DNA of 64,000 nucleotides from Corynebacterium kalinowskii (GTDB lineage Bacteria; Actinomycetota; Actinomycetes; Mycobacteriales; Mycobacteriaceae), in NCBI RefSeq assembly GCF_009734385.1, contig NZ_CP046452.1, positions 682,001 to 746,000 on the forward strand. The letters run 5' to 3'. Shown one piece after another: positions 34,588 through 42,722 of this stretch. Each line of letters opens with the position of its first letter. The stretch's first letter is position 1. Under the pieces are notes generated by a model. It had not been told where the DNA came from. It made no database searches and saw nothing but the letters and a program-made list of their open reading frames with translations. A program made the translations under genes and the position numbers.

Positions 34588-35853
34588 ATGAATTCATACC
34601 GTCGCTTCGGACACACCTTCATCGAGCACACCCTTGAGGTTCCCCTGGATTACTCCCGACCGGAAGGGGAGACCATCACGGTGTACGCCCGCGAAATTCA
34701 GCCCGACGGTGGCGCCGACCTGCCTATGCTGGTGTACCTCCAGGGCGGTCCGGGATTTCCAGCGCCTCGACCGACTGGTATCGACGGTTGGATGGCGCCG
34801 ATGCTGGAAAAGTACCGGCTGCTGCTACTTGACCAGCGCGGTACCGGCCGCTCGACCCGCGTAGACGCCTCGTCCGGGTGGTCCGCCGATCAACTTGCCC
34901 AGCTGCGTGCTGACAATATTTGCCGGGATGCGGAAGCCTTCCGGGAAATGCTCGGACTCGAGCGTTGGTCGCTGCTCGGCCAGAGCTTTGGCGGTTTCTG
35001 CATCACCACCTACTGCTCGATGTTCCCCGACCGCATCGAACGCGCATATCTGACCGGCGGGCTGCCTGCCGTGGGCACGCCTATCGACGACATTTATCGC
35101 GCCACCTACTCCGCCCTGCGGCGCCGTCATGAGCAGTTCTACCAGCAGTTTCCGTGGGCTGAGTCCCGGATTCGGGAGATCTGTCATCACCTGGACCAAT
35201 CGGAGGAGACGTTGCTGACCGGAGAGCGGCTCAGTTCCCGGCGCTTCCGCACCATCGGCATTGAGCTGGGGCGGGGAAGTGGCTTCGATACGTTGGGCTA
35301 TCTGTTGGAGGAGCCATTCCACACGGTGTGGGGCGAAAAACGCCTGCGCTCGGACTTCTTGCTCGATGTGGGGCAGCGGGTCTCCTTTGCTGGAGGCCCC
35401 TTGTATGCGGCTATGCACGAGGCAATTTATGCAGGTCCCGGCGAGGCGACCCGTTGGTCTGCCCACCGGATCCGGGAGGAGATGGCCGGATTTGAAGAGG
35501 GCGCAGATCCAAACGAGACTGGGCCGTTTTATCTCACCGGCGAGCACATTTTCCCGTGGCAATTTGACGAGGACCCGGCCCTACATGGCTTGAAAACTCA
35601 GGCCCAGGAACTGGCCGAACGCACCGATTTCCCTTCGCTCTACGACATTTCGGCGCTGTCCGCCGTCCCCGCCGTCGTGGCAGCGGCGGTCTACGTGGAC
35701 GATGTGTTCGTGCCATTTTCCTACTCGATGAACACCGCAGCCATGTATCGCGATGCCCGCACCCTGGTGACGAATCAATATCAGCACGATGGGCTGCGCG
35801 TAGACGGGGCGAAAATTGTGCGGGAGCTCGACAACATGGTGTCCGATCACTGA
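34588..35853 (+). CDS. S33 proline iminopeptidase-like alpha/beta hydrolase
   Basis: 421-aa cytoplasmic hydrolase. Seen: H-x-L-E-V-P-L-D-Y, oxyanion motif Q-G-G-P-G (52-56), D-Q-R-G-T-G-R-S (82-89) and the nucleophile Ser133 in G-Q-S-F-G-G-F. These mark the prolyl aminopeptidase group of the larger (~420 aa) type. A GGTGGAG ribosome-binding site precedes the ATG. It is divergent from the YeiH gene with a 30-bp gap. The catalytic His is probably within the C-terminal D-G-L-R-V-D region's preceding Q-H-D. Confidence 0.85.
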   Translation: MNSYRRFGHTFIEHTLEVPLDYSRPEGETITVYAREIQPDGGADLPMLVYLQGGPGFPAPRPTGIDGWMAPMLEKYRLLLLDQRGTGRSTRVDASSGWSADQLAQLRADNICRDAEAFREMLGLERWSLLGQSFGGFCITTYCSMFPDRIERAYLTGGLPAVGTPIDDIYRATYSALRRRHEQFYQQFPWAESRIREICHHLDQSEETLLTGERLSSRRFRTIGIELGRGSGFDTLGYLLEEPFHTVWGEKRLRSDFLLDVGQRVSFAGGPLYAAMHEAIYAGPGEATRWSAHRIREEMAGFEEGADPNETGPFYLTGEHIFPWQFDEDPALHGLKTQAQELAERTDFPSLYDISALSAVPAVVAAAVYVDDVFVPFSYSMNTAAMYRDARTLVTNQYQHDGLRVDGAKIVRELDNMVSDH

Positions 35854-35866
35854 GTGGGGGTGTGGC

Positions 35867-35895
35867 TTGCATCACCCGAAAAGATTTCATAGAGT
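35867..35895 (+). promoter_or_regulatory. Promoter of BASS symporter gene
   Basis: -35 TTGCAT (35867-35872), 17-bp spacer, -10 TAGAGT (35890-35895). Leader of about 30 nt with GGAG before ATG 35934. Confidence 0.6.
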
Positions 35896-35933
35896 GGGAC
35901 CCAATATCCGCTTAGTGAGATTTGGAGCCCGTA

Positions 35934-36929
35934 ATGAGCCAGACCGCCCACCTGCCCACGAAAGAAGACAAATCCGCGGCGTTTGCCGTCGCGGCTTTCC
36001 CCGCGGTCATTCTCATCGCCGCCGTTGCCGCATTCTTCTTTCCGAGTGCGTTCACGCCATTGGCTCCCCATGTAACTACGATGCTGATGATCATCATGTT
36101 TTCCATGGGCCTTACCCTCACCATTCCTGACTTTCAGGAGGTGGCGCGTCGACCGATCCCAATTTTCATTGGAGTGGTTGCTCAGTTCGTAGTGATGCCT
36201 TTGGGCGCCGTGGCCGTCGCCAAGCTGCTCGGCTTGGGGCCTGAGCTTGCCATCGGCCTGCTGTTGCTCGGTTCCGTCCCCGGCGGTACCGCGTCCAATG
36301 TCATCGCGTACCTGGCGAAGGGAGACGTGGCGCTGTCAGTGGCCATGACCTCTATCTCCACGCTCCTGTCGCCTATCATGACGCCACTGCTCATGCTGTT
36401 GCTCGCGGGCGCAGACACCGACGTCAATGCTGGTGGGCTGGCCATGGGCCTGGTCAAAACGGTGCTCGTACCCGTCATCGGCGGCCTGGTCATCCACCTC
36501 TTGGTACCAAAACTGGTGGAGAAGGTTATCCCGATCCTGCCGTGGTTGTCCATCGTCGCAATCGGTGCCGTGGTGTGCCCCTCGGTGGCCAAGAGCTCTG
36601 AAAAGCTTGCTTCTGCAGGCCTGATGTTGTTTGTGGCTGTGCTCCTGCACAACCTGCTTGGCTACGCACTCGGCTACTTGGCTGCCAAGCTATTCAAGGA
36701 AAATGTTGCCGCTTGCCGGACTACCGCGATCGAAGTGGGAACTCAGAACTCCGGACTTGCCACAGGCATGGCAGGCCAATTCTTCTCGCCGGAAGCAGCT
36801 CTCCCGGGCGCTGTAGCGACCGTTGTCCACAACGTCATGGGAGCAATCATCGCTTTCTTCATGCGACGTTCGGGCGCTACGACCCCGACCGTTGCAGCAG
36901 CGGAGCGTGTCGAAGCACCTGTAGTCTAA
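35934..36929 (+). CDS. Bile acid:sodium symporter (BASS) family carrier
   Basis: 331-aa membrane protein with about ten hydrophobic helices. The BASS/SBF family core is visible: M-F-S-M-G-L-T-L, S-V-P-G-G-T-A-S-N-V-I-A-Y-L-A-K-G-D and, near the C-terminus, E-V-G-T-Q-N-S-G-L-A-T. Bacterial members carry organic anions such as pantoate, pyruvate or bile acids with Na+. The substrate is not predictable. I use ATG 35934 (SD GGAG) rather than the upstream TTG 35922. Confidence 0.88.
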   Translation: MSQTAHLPTKEDKSAAFAVAAFPAVILIAAVAAFFFPSAFTPLAPHVTTMLMIIMFSMGLTLTIPDFQEVARRPIPIFIGVVAQFVVMPLGAVAVAKLLGLGPELAIGLLLLGSVPGGTASNVIAYLAKGDVALSVAMTSISTLLSPIMTPLLMLLLAGADTDVNAGGLAMGLVKTVLVPVIGGLVIHLLVPKLVEKVIPILPWLSIVAIGAVVCPSVAKSSEKLASAGLMLFVAVLLHNLLGYALGYLAAKLFKENVAACRTTAIEVGTQNSGLATGMAGQFFSPEAALPGAVATVVHNVMGAIIAFFMRRSGATTPTVAAAERVEAPVV

Positions 36930-36945
36930 AAGTAGCCTAACCTGG
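36927..36945 (+). promoter_or_regulatory. DtxR-box-like sequence with embedded -10
   Basis: The 19-mer ending in TAGCCTAACCT agrees with the DtxR consensus TWAGGTWAGSCTWACCTWA at 14 of 19 positions; the right half is nearly perfect and the left half poor. TAGCCT/TAACCT inside it could be the -10 for the small ORF at 36989. Confidence 0.35.
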
Positions 36946-36988
36946 TGGAAAGAGCCCGCCACCTCGTATCCATCAGGAGATAGGTTTC

Positions 36989-37114
36989 ATGGAGTTTTTC
37001 GCATTACCCGCCGCGCAGCAGGCAGAATTCGAACGGCTCACGTCCATTTTTGAGGTCGAGGAGGAACACCTTCTCGACGCAGACTTCCTCCTACCGACCA
37101 TCTACGAAAGCTAG
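36989..37114 (+). CDS. Small ORF, 41 aa
   Basis: Encodes a 41-residue acidic peptide (starts M-E-F-F-A-L-P, contains V-E-E-E-H-L-L-D-A-D). It is preceded by a good AGGAGAT ribosome-binding site 7-8 nt before the ATG and by a -10-like element inside a DtxR-box-like sequence. Its 3' end overlaps the convergent ATPase gene by 24 nt. No family recognised. Support is the start signals only. Confidence 0.45.
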   Translation: MEFFALPAAQQAEFERLTSIFEVEEEHLLDADFLLPTIYES

Positions 37115-38683
37115 CCGCGGGATAGCCGCCAGCAGCGTTCGGGTGTATTCCTCCTGCGGGTTCCCATAGACCTGCTCGACTGGGCCACGTTCAATCACAC
37201 GTCCCTGATTCATCACGACCACGTCGGAACACACCTGTCGAACGACCGACAAATCGTGTGAGACGAAAATGAGCGACATTCCGTGCGCGCCCACCAAATC
37301 CTCCAGGATGTTGAGCACCATGGCGCGCACGGAGACATCCAGGGCGGAGACCGGTTCGTCCGCGAGCAAGATATCCGGGCGCACCGTGATGGCCCGGGCG
37401 ATGGAAATGCGCTGGCGCTGACCGCCAGAGAACTCATGCGGATACCGGCTCAGTGCTGATTCCGGTATGCCCACCTCATCCAGCACTGTCCGTACGCGCG
37501 CGAGACGATCCGCCCGAGACACACCACGCAGCGGCTCGGACACCGAATCGGCGATCGTCATCCGCGGATCCAACGAAGAAAACGGATCCTGAAATACCAT
37601 CTGGGTCCGACCCGTGACTTCGACTGAACCGGACGTTGGCTTATCCAATCCCGCAATGATCCGCAGAATCGTCGACTTTCCAGAGCCCGAGCCACCCACG
37701 ATCCCCAGCCGCTGCCCCTTGCGCAGCGTGAGCGAAACTTCGGAGGCAGCCAGAGTTTCCGAAGAACCAAACAGTGAGCGGCGCTTGTACACACGACTGA
37801 CATCGGTGACGCGCACGATTTCCTCGCCGGGCTCGGGACGATGCGGCGTCGCTAAGGCAACGCCCGGCTGGTAGCTCTCCTGCGCGGCCGAACGCACGGT
37901 ATACAGGTGGCCATTTTCGTCGCGTGCGTCCAGATCCGAGGCCGCCAGCAACCCGCGGGTATAGGCGTGCTGCGGACGGCTAAGCATGAGATCGGTGGGG
38001 CCGTCCTCCACGATATGCCCATCCCGCATCACCAACACCCGCTCGCTGACCGTGCTCACCAACCCGAGGTCGTGCGTGATAAACAGCAAAGCCGCGCCGT
38101 GTTTTTCGGCCAGCTCAATGATGAGCTCCACGATCTGACGCTGCACCGTCACATCCAGCGCAGTGGTCGGCTCGTCACACAGCAGCAGATCCGGGCCGCC
38201 CGCCAGCGCCATCGCAATGAGCACCCGCTGGCGCTGCCCACCGGACATCTGGTGCGGGTAGCGCCGCGCCATCTCCGGTGCGAGACCGACATCTGCGAGC
38301 AGGTCAGTGGTGGCCGCCTTTGCCTCGCTTTTCGACGCCATCGAGTGCACCGTCATGACCTCGGCGATCTGCGCCCCAACCGTCATCAGGGGATTGAGCG
38401 CGGTCATCGGCTCCTGGAAGATCATGGAAATCTTGTGGCCCCGCAGCCGGGCCAGCTCTTTTTCGGAAGCGCCGAGCAGTTCACGCCCATCGAACTCGAC
38501 GCTGCCCGTTGCCGTGAGGTTGCCGTCAAGCAGGCCCATAATGGCCAATGCTGTGAGGGATTTTCCGGAACCGGACTCGCCGATGAGTCCAACGCGCTCG
38601 CCGGCAGCTATTTCGAAGGACACACTGTGGAGCAATTGCGCACCGGAGGCGGTGGTGACACACAGGTTATTCACGCTGATCAT
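37091..38683 (-). CDS. Peptide ABC importer, fused DppD-DppF ATPase
   Basis: 530-aa protein with two nucleotide-binding domains. First half: Walker A G-E-S-G-S-G-K-S (~36-43), M-S-G-G-Q-R-Q-R, Walker B L-L-C-D-E-P. Second half (from ~290): Walker [24 protein letters not shown]. The first domain keeps a piece of the C-terminal oligopeptide extension before the join. One polypeptide thus replaces DppD and DppF. It overlaps the permease gene by 4 nt (ATGA) and is the last gene of the operon. Confidence 0.92.
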   Translation of the reverse strand: MISVNNLCVTTASGAQLLHSVSFEIAAGERVGLIGESGSGKSLTALAIMGLLDGNLTATGSVEFDGRELLGASEKELARLRGHKISMIFQEPMTALNPLMTVGAQIAEVMTVHSMASKSEAKAATTDLLADVGLAPEMARRYPHQMSGGQRQRVLIAMALAGGPDLLLCDEPTTALDVTVQRQIVELIIELAEKHGAALLFITHDLGLVSTVSERVLVMRDGHIVEDGPTDLMLSRPQHAYTRGLLAASDLDARDENGHLYTVRSAAQESYQPGVALATPHRPEPGEEIVRVTDVSRVYKRRSLFGSSETLAASEVSLTLRKGQRLGIVGGSGSGKSTILRIIAGLDKPTSGSVEVTGRTQMVFQDPFSSLDPRMTIADSVSEPLRGVSRADRLARVRTVLDEVGIPESALSRYPHEFSGGQRQRISIARAITVRPDILLADEPVSALDVSVRAMVLNILEDLVGAHGMSLIFVSHDLSVVRQVCSDVVVMNQGRVIERGPVEQVYGNPQEEYTRTLLAAIPRLAFVDGR

Positions 38684-39510
38684 AGGGATTCCACCTTTAC
38701 GGATCGGCGGGACTTCGGATCGAGGAGGTCGCGCAGGCTATCGCCCAACAAGTTAAAGCCCAGCACGGTGACCGCAATAGTTGCGCCCGGCCACACCGCA
38801 AGCATTGGCGCGCTGGCCAGGGAGCTCTGGGCATTTTGCAAGAGCCTGCCCCATGATGGATCTGGCGGCGGAGTGCCTAGTCCCAGGAACGATAGGGCAG
38901 CCTCGGCGAGGATGGCGAGGGCAAACGAAACGGAGGCCTGCACGATCAGCATCCCGGCGATATTCGGCAGCACGTGGCGCAACGCGATGAGCCAGCTCGG
39001 CACGCTCGCGTCGCGGGCGGCGAGGATGAAGTCTTTGCTCATGACCTGGATCGTGCCCGTGCGGGTGATGCGGGTGAACGCTGGGATGGAAGCAACGCCG
39101 ATGGCGGCCATGGCCGTGACTGTAGACGAACCCCAAATAGCGCCGGTGATGATCGCCAACAGCAGGGCTGGGAAGGCTAGCAGGACATCGGACATGCGCA
39201 TCACAACGCTGTCCACCCAGCCGCGCGTCATCCCAGAGATAATGCCGAGCGGGGTGCCAATCGCCGCGCCGATACCCGTAGCAACCACGCCGACCAGCAA
39301 CGCGATCTGCGAGCCGGCCATCATCTGCGAAAACACATCGCGGCCATAGCGATCCGTGCCCATCAGGTGCTTCAGGCTTGAGCCCTGCAACCGATCCGCA
39401 GGCATGGCGTGGATCGGATCGTAAGGAGTCCAGAAGAAGGAGACCAAGGCAGCGAGCACCACCGAGGAAACAATGACCAGGCCGATCTTGCCGGAAAGAT
39501 TGAGTTTCAT
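38680..39510 (-). CDS. Peptide ABC importer permease, DppC type
   Basis: 276-aa permease with an N-terminal helix, the DppC marker L-M-G-T-D-R-Y-G-R-D-V-F-S, about six helices and the EAA loop A-A-R-D-A-S-V-P-S-W-L-I-A-L-R-H-V-L-P. The frame is open far upstream to 40179, but the extension is the antisense-like shadow of the preceding gene; ATG 39510 lies in an ATGA overlap with the dppB-type stop and starts the conserved sequence. Confidence 0.9.
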   Translation of the reverse strand: MKLNLSGKIGLVIVSSVVLAALVSFFWTPYDPIHAMPADRLQGSSLKHLMGTDRYGRDVFSQMMAGSQIALLVGVVATGIGAAIGTPLGIISGMTRGWVDSVVMRMSDVLLAFPALLLAIITGAIWGSSTVTAMAAIGVASIPAFTRITRTGTIQVMSKDFILAARDASVPSWLIALRHVLPNIAGMLIVQASVSFALAILAEAALSFLGLGTPPPDPSWGRLLQNAQSSLASAPMLAVWPGATIAVTVLGFNLLGDSLRDLLDPKSRRSVKVESL

Positions 39511-40451
39511 TGCGCCCTCGTTCGCGGATCGATGATCGTGTGCGCAATGTCCACGGCAAGGTTCACCAGCAGGGTAAACAGCACGAGCAGCATCACGATG
39601 GTTTGGACTGTGGTGATATCGCGGCCGACGACGGCGTCGAGAAGCATGGAGCCCAGCCCCGGGATGGCAAAGACCCGCTCGATCACCACGGCACCCACCA
39701 CCAGCGAGGTCAGCTGCAGGCCCGCGACAGTGGCCACCGGTAGGGCGGCGTTGCGGAGCCCGTGTCGGCGCAGCGCTTGCAGCGTGGTCAAGCCCTTCGC
39801 ACGGGCAGTGCGCAGGAAGTCGTCCTTTAAGATGTCCAGCACGGCGCTGCGCACGTAACGCGTCATGATTGCGCCTTGAACCGCGGCTAGCGCACCTGCG
39901 GGAAGAATCAGGCGGGACAGGAAACCGGTGAAGGAATATCCCGGCGGGATCCACCCATTGGCGGGGAACCAGCCGAGCCGCACCGAGAAGATGGATACCG
40001 CGAGAATCGCAGCTAGGAATGACGGGATGGCGATGCCCAGTTGCGACGCCGCAGTAATGACAACGCCGTCCCACGAACGGGCGCGCAGCGCGGCCCACGT
40101 GCCGAGCGGGATGGCGATGATGAGGGAAAGCAACATTGCGGTGAGCACCAGAATGAGCGAGACCTGCATGCGATCCCACACCAACGGGGAAATCTCTGCA
40201 CCGGAGGTGAGCGACCGGCCGAAATCGCCACGGAAGATCCCGCCCATCCAGCTGAGGTACTGATTGATCAGCGGCTGATCGAGTCCCAACTGGGTACGCT
40301 TGGCCGCCACGGCCTCCGCGGTGGCTGTCACACCGAGCGCAACCTCGGCAGGATCGCCAGGAACCACCCGCAGCAGCAGGAAGACAATGATGCTAGCGAT
40401 GAAGAACGTGGTGAGGTAGCGCACCGCGAAGCGAGCGAGTCTCAAGGTCAT
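39507..40451 (-). CDS. Peptide ABC importer permease, DppB type
   Basis: 314-aa permease with the DppB N-terminal pattern (V-R-Y-L-T-T-F-F...P-G-D-P-A), Q-Y/Q-L segments and EAA loop R-T-A-R-A-K-G-L-T-T-L-Q-A-L-R-R-H-G-L-R-N region. About six helices. It overlaps the SBP gene by 4 nt upstream and the DppC gene by 4 nt downstream. Confidence 0.9.
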   Translation of the reverse strand: MTLRLARFAVRYLTTFFIASIIVFLLLRVVPGDPAEVALGVTATAEAVAAKRTQLGLDQPLINQYLSWMGGIFRGDFGRSLTSGAEISPLVWDRMQVSLILVLTAMLLSLIIAIPLGTWAALRARSWDGVVITAASQLGIAIPSFLAAILAVSIFSVRLGWFPANGWIPPGYSFTGFLSRLILPAGALAAVQGAIMTRYVRSAVLDILKDDFLRTARAKGLTTLQALRRHGLRNAALPVATVAGLQLTSLVVGAVVIERVFAIPGLGSMLLDAVVGRDITTVQTIVMLLVLFTLLVNLAVDIAHTIIDPRTRAQ

Positions 40452-41968
40452 GGTTGCTTCCCCAATCCTGCGAGGGCGATGCCGTCAGTTCGCACGTCTG
40501 GTTCTATGCCGGTGATGCCCTGTCGCGCGACAACAATGTTCGGGAAGTTGAACAGAGTATCGGCTGCGGCGTTGGCCATGATGTTGTCTACGGCCTGGTT
40601 CATGAGCTGTGGATACTCTTCGGCGGAACCTGTGTCAGCGCGAGCAAAGAGCTCTGCAGTGGCCGGATCGTCAAAGCCTAAGTAATAGCCCTTGCTGAAC
40701 AAGGTGGTCAGATCGCGCGGTTCGACGTGGGCGATCAGAGACATGTCGTAATCCTTGCCCTTCAGCACCTGAGACAGCCAGACCGCGGGGAATTCCACCG
40801 ACTGGATGGTCACATCCAAACCGATATCCTTCAATTGGGACACCACCAGCTCAGAAATCGCCGAAGCATAGGGCAGCGATGGCACGGTAAACACCACGTC
40901 GTTGTTGTCCTCGTTGATGCCCGCCTCAGCGAGCAGCTCGCGAGCCTTATCCGGATCGAACGGATACTGCTCCGACTTTTCAAACCACGGGTCAGTTGGT
41001 GGCACCGGAACTCCGCCGGTATCCACGCCGTAGCCATCCCACGCCGTATCGATCACCGCTTGCCGATCAATCGCGTGCATTACGGCCTGGCGCACTCGCA
41101 CATCGTTGAACGGGGCGCGCTGATTGTTCATCGACAGCAACACCTCGCCGTTCGTCGTGCCCACCTGGACCTGGTAGTCGCCACGGGCGCGCAGGACATC
41201 CAACAGCTCGGGGCTCTGCATGGCCCAGACCACATCCACATCACCGGACTGCAAAGCGTTGGTTGCGCCTACTGCGTCAGAGAAGTAGCGGATCGCGGCG
41301 GTGTCATTGGCGGGGCGCTCGCCCCAATAATCTTCACGAGCAGAAAAAGTGAGCGACTGCCCAACCGCCCAGTGCTCCAGCTCATAAGGGCCGGTACCGA
41401 TGGGCTCCTCAGCAAGCTTTTCGACGCCCGCAGGAGTCATCATCGCGCCCACAAAGGTGCCCATAGCCCACAACCACTGGTTGCTCGGGCGCTTCAGGTG
41501 CACTTTCAGAGTGTGCGGGTCCACTGCTTCAGTGCTCTCCACCACGGACATTTGGGACTTCAGCCCATTGGTCCACGCGTCAGAGCTGACACGATCGATG
41601 GAGAACTTGGCGGTGTCGGCGGTAAAGAGGTCGCCGTTGGAGAAGTGGACACCCTCGCGCAGATGAAAGACGTACTCCTGGCCGTCGGCACTGCGCTCCC
41701 AGCTGGTGGCGAGTAGTGGTTGGACATCGCCTTGTTCGTCGATCTGCACCAAGCCCTCGTAGACGTTCTTCATGAGCGCGCCGGGGATTGCTGCGCCGGC
41801 TGTCCGGGTGAAGTCGAGGGAAGCAGGCGGGCCGAAGGTGGCGACGACTACCGCGTTCGCATCGGCGATCCTGCCGACCCGAGTGGCGGTGCTACCCGCC
41901 GAGCACCCGCACAGTGCCAAAACGGCGCTGAGAGTGACTGTGGCGAGGACGGTGCGTAACTTGCGCAT
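40448..41968 (-). CDS. Peptide ABC importer substrate-binding lipoprotein
   Basis: 506-aa family-5 solute-binding protein with a lipoprotein signal ending in lipobox L-C-G-C (Cys22 region). Typical motifs: N-V-Y-E-G-L-V, Y-V-F-H-L-R-E-G-V-H-F-S-N-G, P-I-G-T-G-P-Y-E-L. It heads a four-gene operon (SBP, DppB, DppC, fused DppDF) in which every junction is a 4-nt overlap. Likely ligands are di-/oligopeptides; others cannot be excluded. The promoter region is shared with the divergent gene at 42067. Confidence 0.92.
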   Translation of the reverse strand: MRKLRTVLATVTLSAVLALCGCSAGSTATRVGRIADANAVVVATFGPPASLDFTRTAGAAIPGALMKNVYEGLVQIDEQGDVQPLLATSWERSADGQEYVFHLREGVHFSNGDLFTADTAKFSIDRVSSDAWTNGLKSQMSVVESTEAVDPHTLKVHLKRPSNQWLWAMGTFVGAMMTPAGVEKLAEEPIGTGPYELEHWAVGQSLTFSAREDYWGERPANDTAAIRYFSDAVGATNALQSGDVDVVWAMQSPELLDVLRARGDYQVQVGTTNGEVLLSMNNQRAPFNDVRVRQAVMHAIDRQAVIDTAWDGYGVDTGGVPVPPTDPWFEKSEQYPFDPDKARELLAEAGINEDNNDVVFTVPSLPYASAISELVVSQLKDIGLDVTIQSVEFPAVWLSQVLKGKDYDMSLIAHVEPRDLTTLFSKGYYLGFDDPATAELFARADTGSAEEYPQLMNQAVDNIMANAAADTLFNFPNIVVARQGITGIEPDVRTDGIALAGLGKQP

Positions 41969-42034
41969 GTTATACCGATCTCACAGGAAGGGGTTGGTTA
42001 ACACGCAACATTATATGGCGCATCCTCCGTATCC

Positions 42035-42058
42035 CTAACTTGCGCCTTAAGTTAGACT
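42035..42058. promoter_or_regulatory. Palindrome and -10 in divergent region of peptide ABC operon
   Basis: Perfect inverted repeat CTAACTT (42035-42041) / AAGTTAG (42049-42055) with 7-nt centre. It overlaps TAGACT (42053-42058), the -10 of the plus-strand gene starting GTG 42067 8 nt later. It lies 67 bp upstream of the minus-strand SBP gene and may regulate either direction. Confidence 0.5.
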
Positions 42059-42066
42059 AGGCACCC

Positions 42067-42597
42067 GTGGAACCCATCCGAGTGACTTCAGATTTCGGCG
42101 CCCTCCTGCGTTCTCCCGCTGCCCGCGCCCTGGGCCTGCTGATCCTGGTGCTCGCCCCGCTGACATGGTTCCTGTACCGGTCGCTCGAAGCCACTTCCAA
42201 TGAAACCCTTCGCCTGCTTTATGGGCTTGGGGTGGCGGCTCCTGCTGGCGGCATCGTGGTCGCAGTGTTCAGCTTTCTCGGATACCTGATACGCAAGCGG
42301 CGTACGGTGCTCAAGGTGGGGGAGCAGGTGACCTTGCCTCGCACGGGTGTTGATTTCGCGCTGCGAGATCTCGATTGTCTGCAGGTTTTCACTAAGGATG
42401 GCGCGTCGTATTTGGCGCTGTTTCCGGCGCATGTCCCGGAGCGACTCACAGCTGCCACCGCGCGGAGCGGGAATCACAAGCTCGACGGATATATTGTGGA
42501 ATTTCCTCAATGGCCGAACTTGCAGACGTACGAGGTAGCGGACCGAATTCTCCAAGTTTTTCCGTCGGTGACAGTCGAAAAAATAGGTTCTGTCTAA
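42067..42597 (+). CDS. Hypothetical membrane protein, 176 aa
   Basis: Two hydrophobic segments near the N-terminus (about 18-37 and 54-75) followed by a ~100-residue soluble domain starting R-K-R-R-T-V-L-K-V-G. No family recognised. GTG start 8 nt after TAGACT, so probably leaderless. Downstream is a weak hairpin (42666-42688). Confidence 0.65.
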   Translation: MEPIRVTSDFGALLRSPAARALGLLILVLAPLTWFLYRSLEATSNETLRLLYGLGVAAPAGGIVVAVFSFLGYLIRKRRTVLKVGEQVTLPRTGVDFALRDLDCLQVFTKDGASYLALFPAHVPERLTAATARSGNHKLDGYIVEFPQWPNLQTYEVADRILQVFPSVTVEKIGSV

Positions 42598-42665
42598 ATA
42601 ACTGTCGCGTAACCGTTGAGTCACGGCTTGTGTTGTTCTTATGGATGAGTACGGACTGTGCAGCG

Positions 42666-42688
42666 ATCGAGTAATAACCTCGATTTTT
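42666..42688 (+). terminator. Weak hairpin with T-run
   Basis: ATCGAG (42666-42671) / CTCGAT (42679-42684), 7-nt loop, followed by TTTTT overlap (42684-42688). The stem is short; it could instead be an operator just upstream of the BCCT gene. Confidence 0.3.
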
Positions 42689-42722
42689 GATACAGTCCGA
42701 AATTCACATAGGAAGACTCTTC

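Noticed and set aside
37907..39349. 480-aa plus-strand open frame opposite the peptide ABC genes
   Set aside because: Shadow; the minus strand has Walker and EAA motifs.
39511..40179. N-terminal extension of the DppC-type permease frame
   Set aside because: Arg/His-rich sequence unlike any permease and fully inside the dppB-type gene; ATG 39510 gives a normal-length permease.
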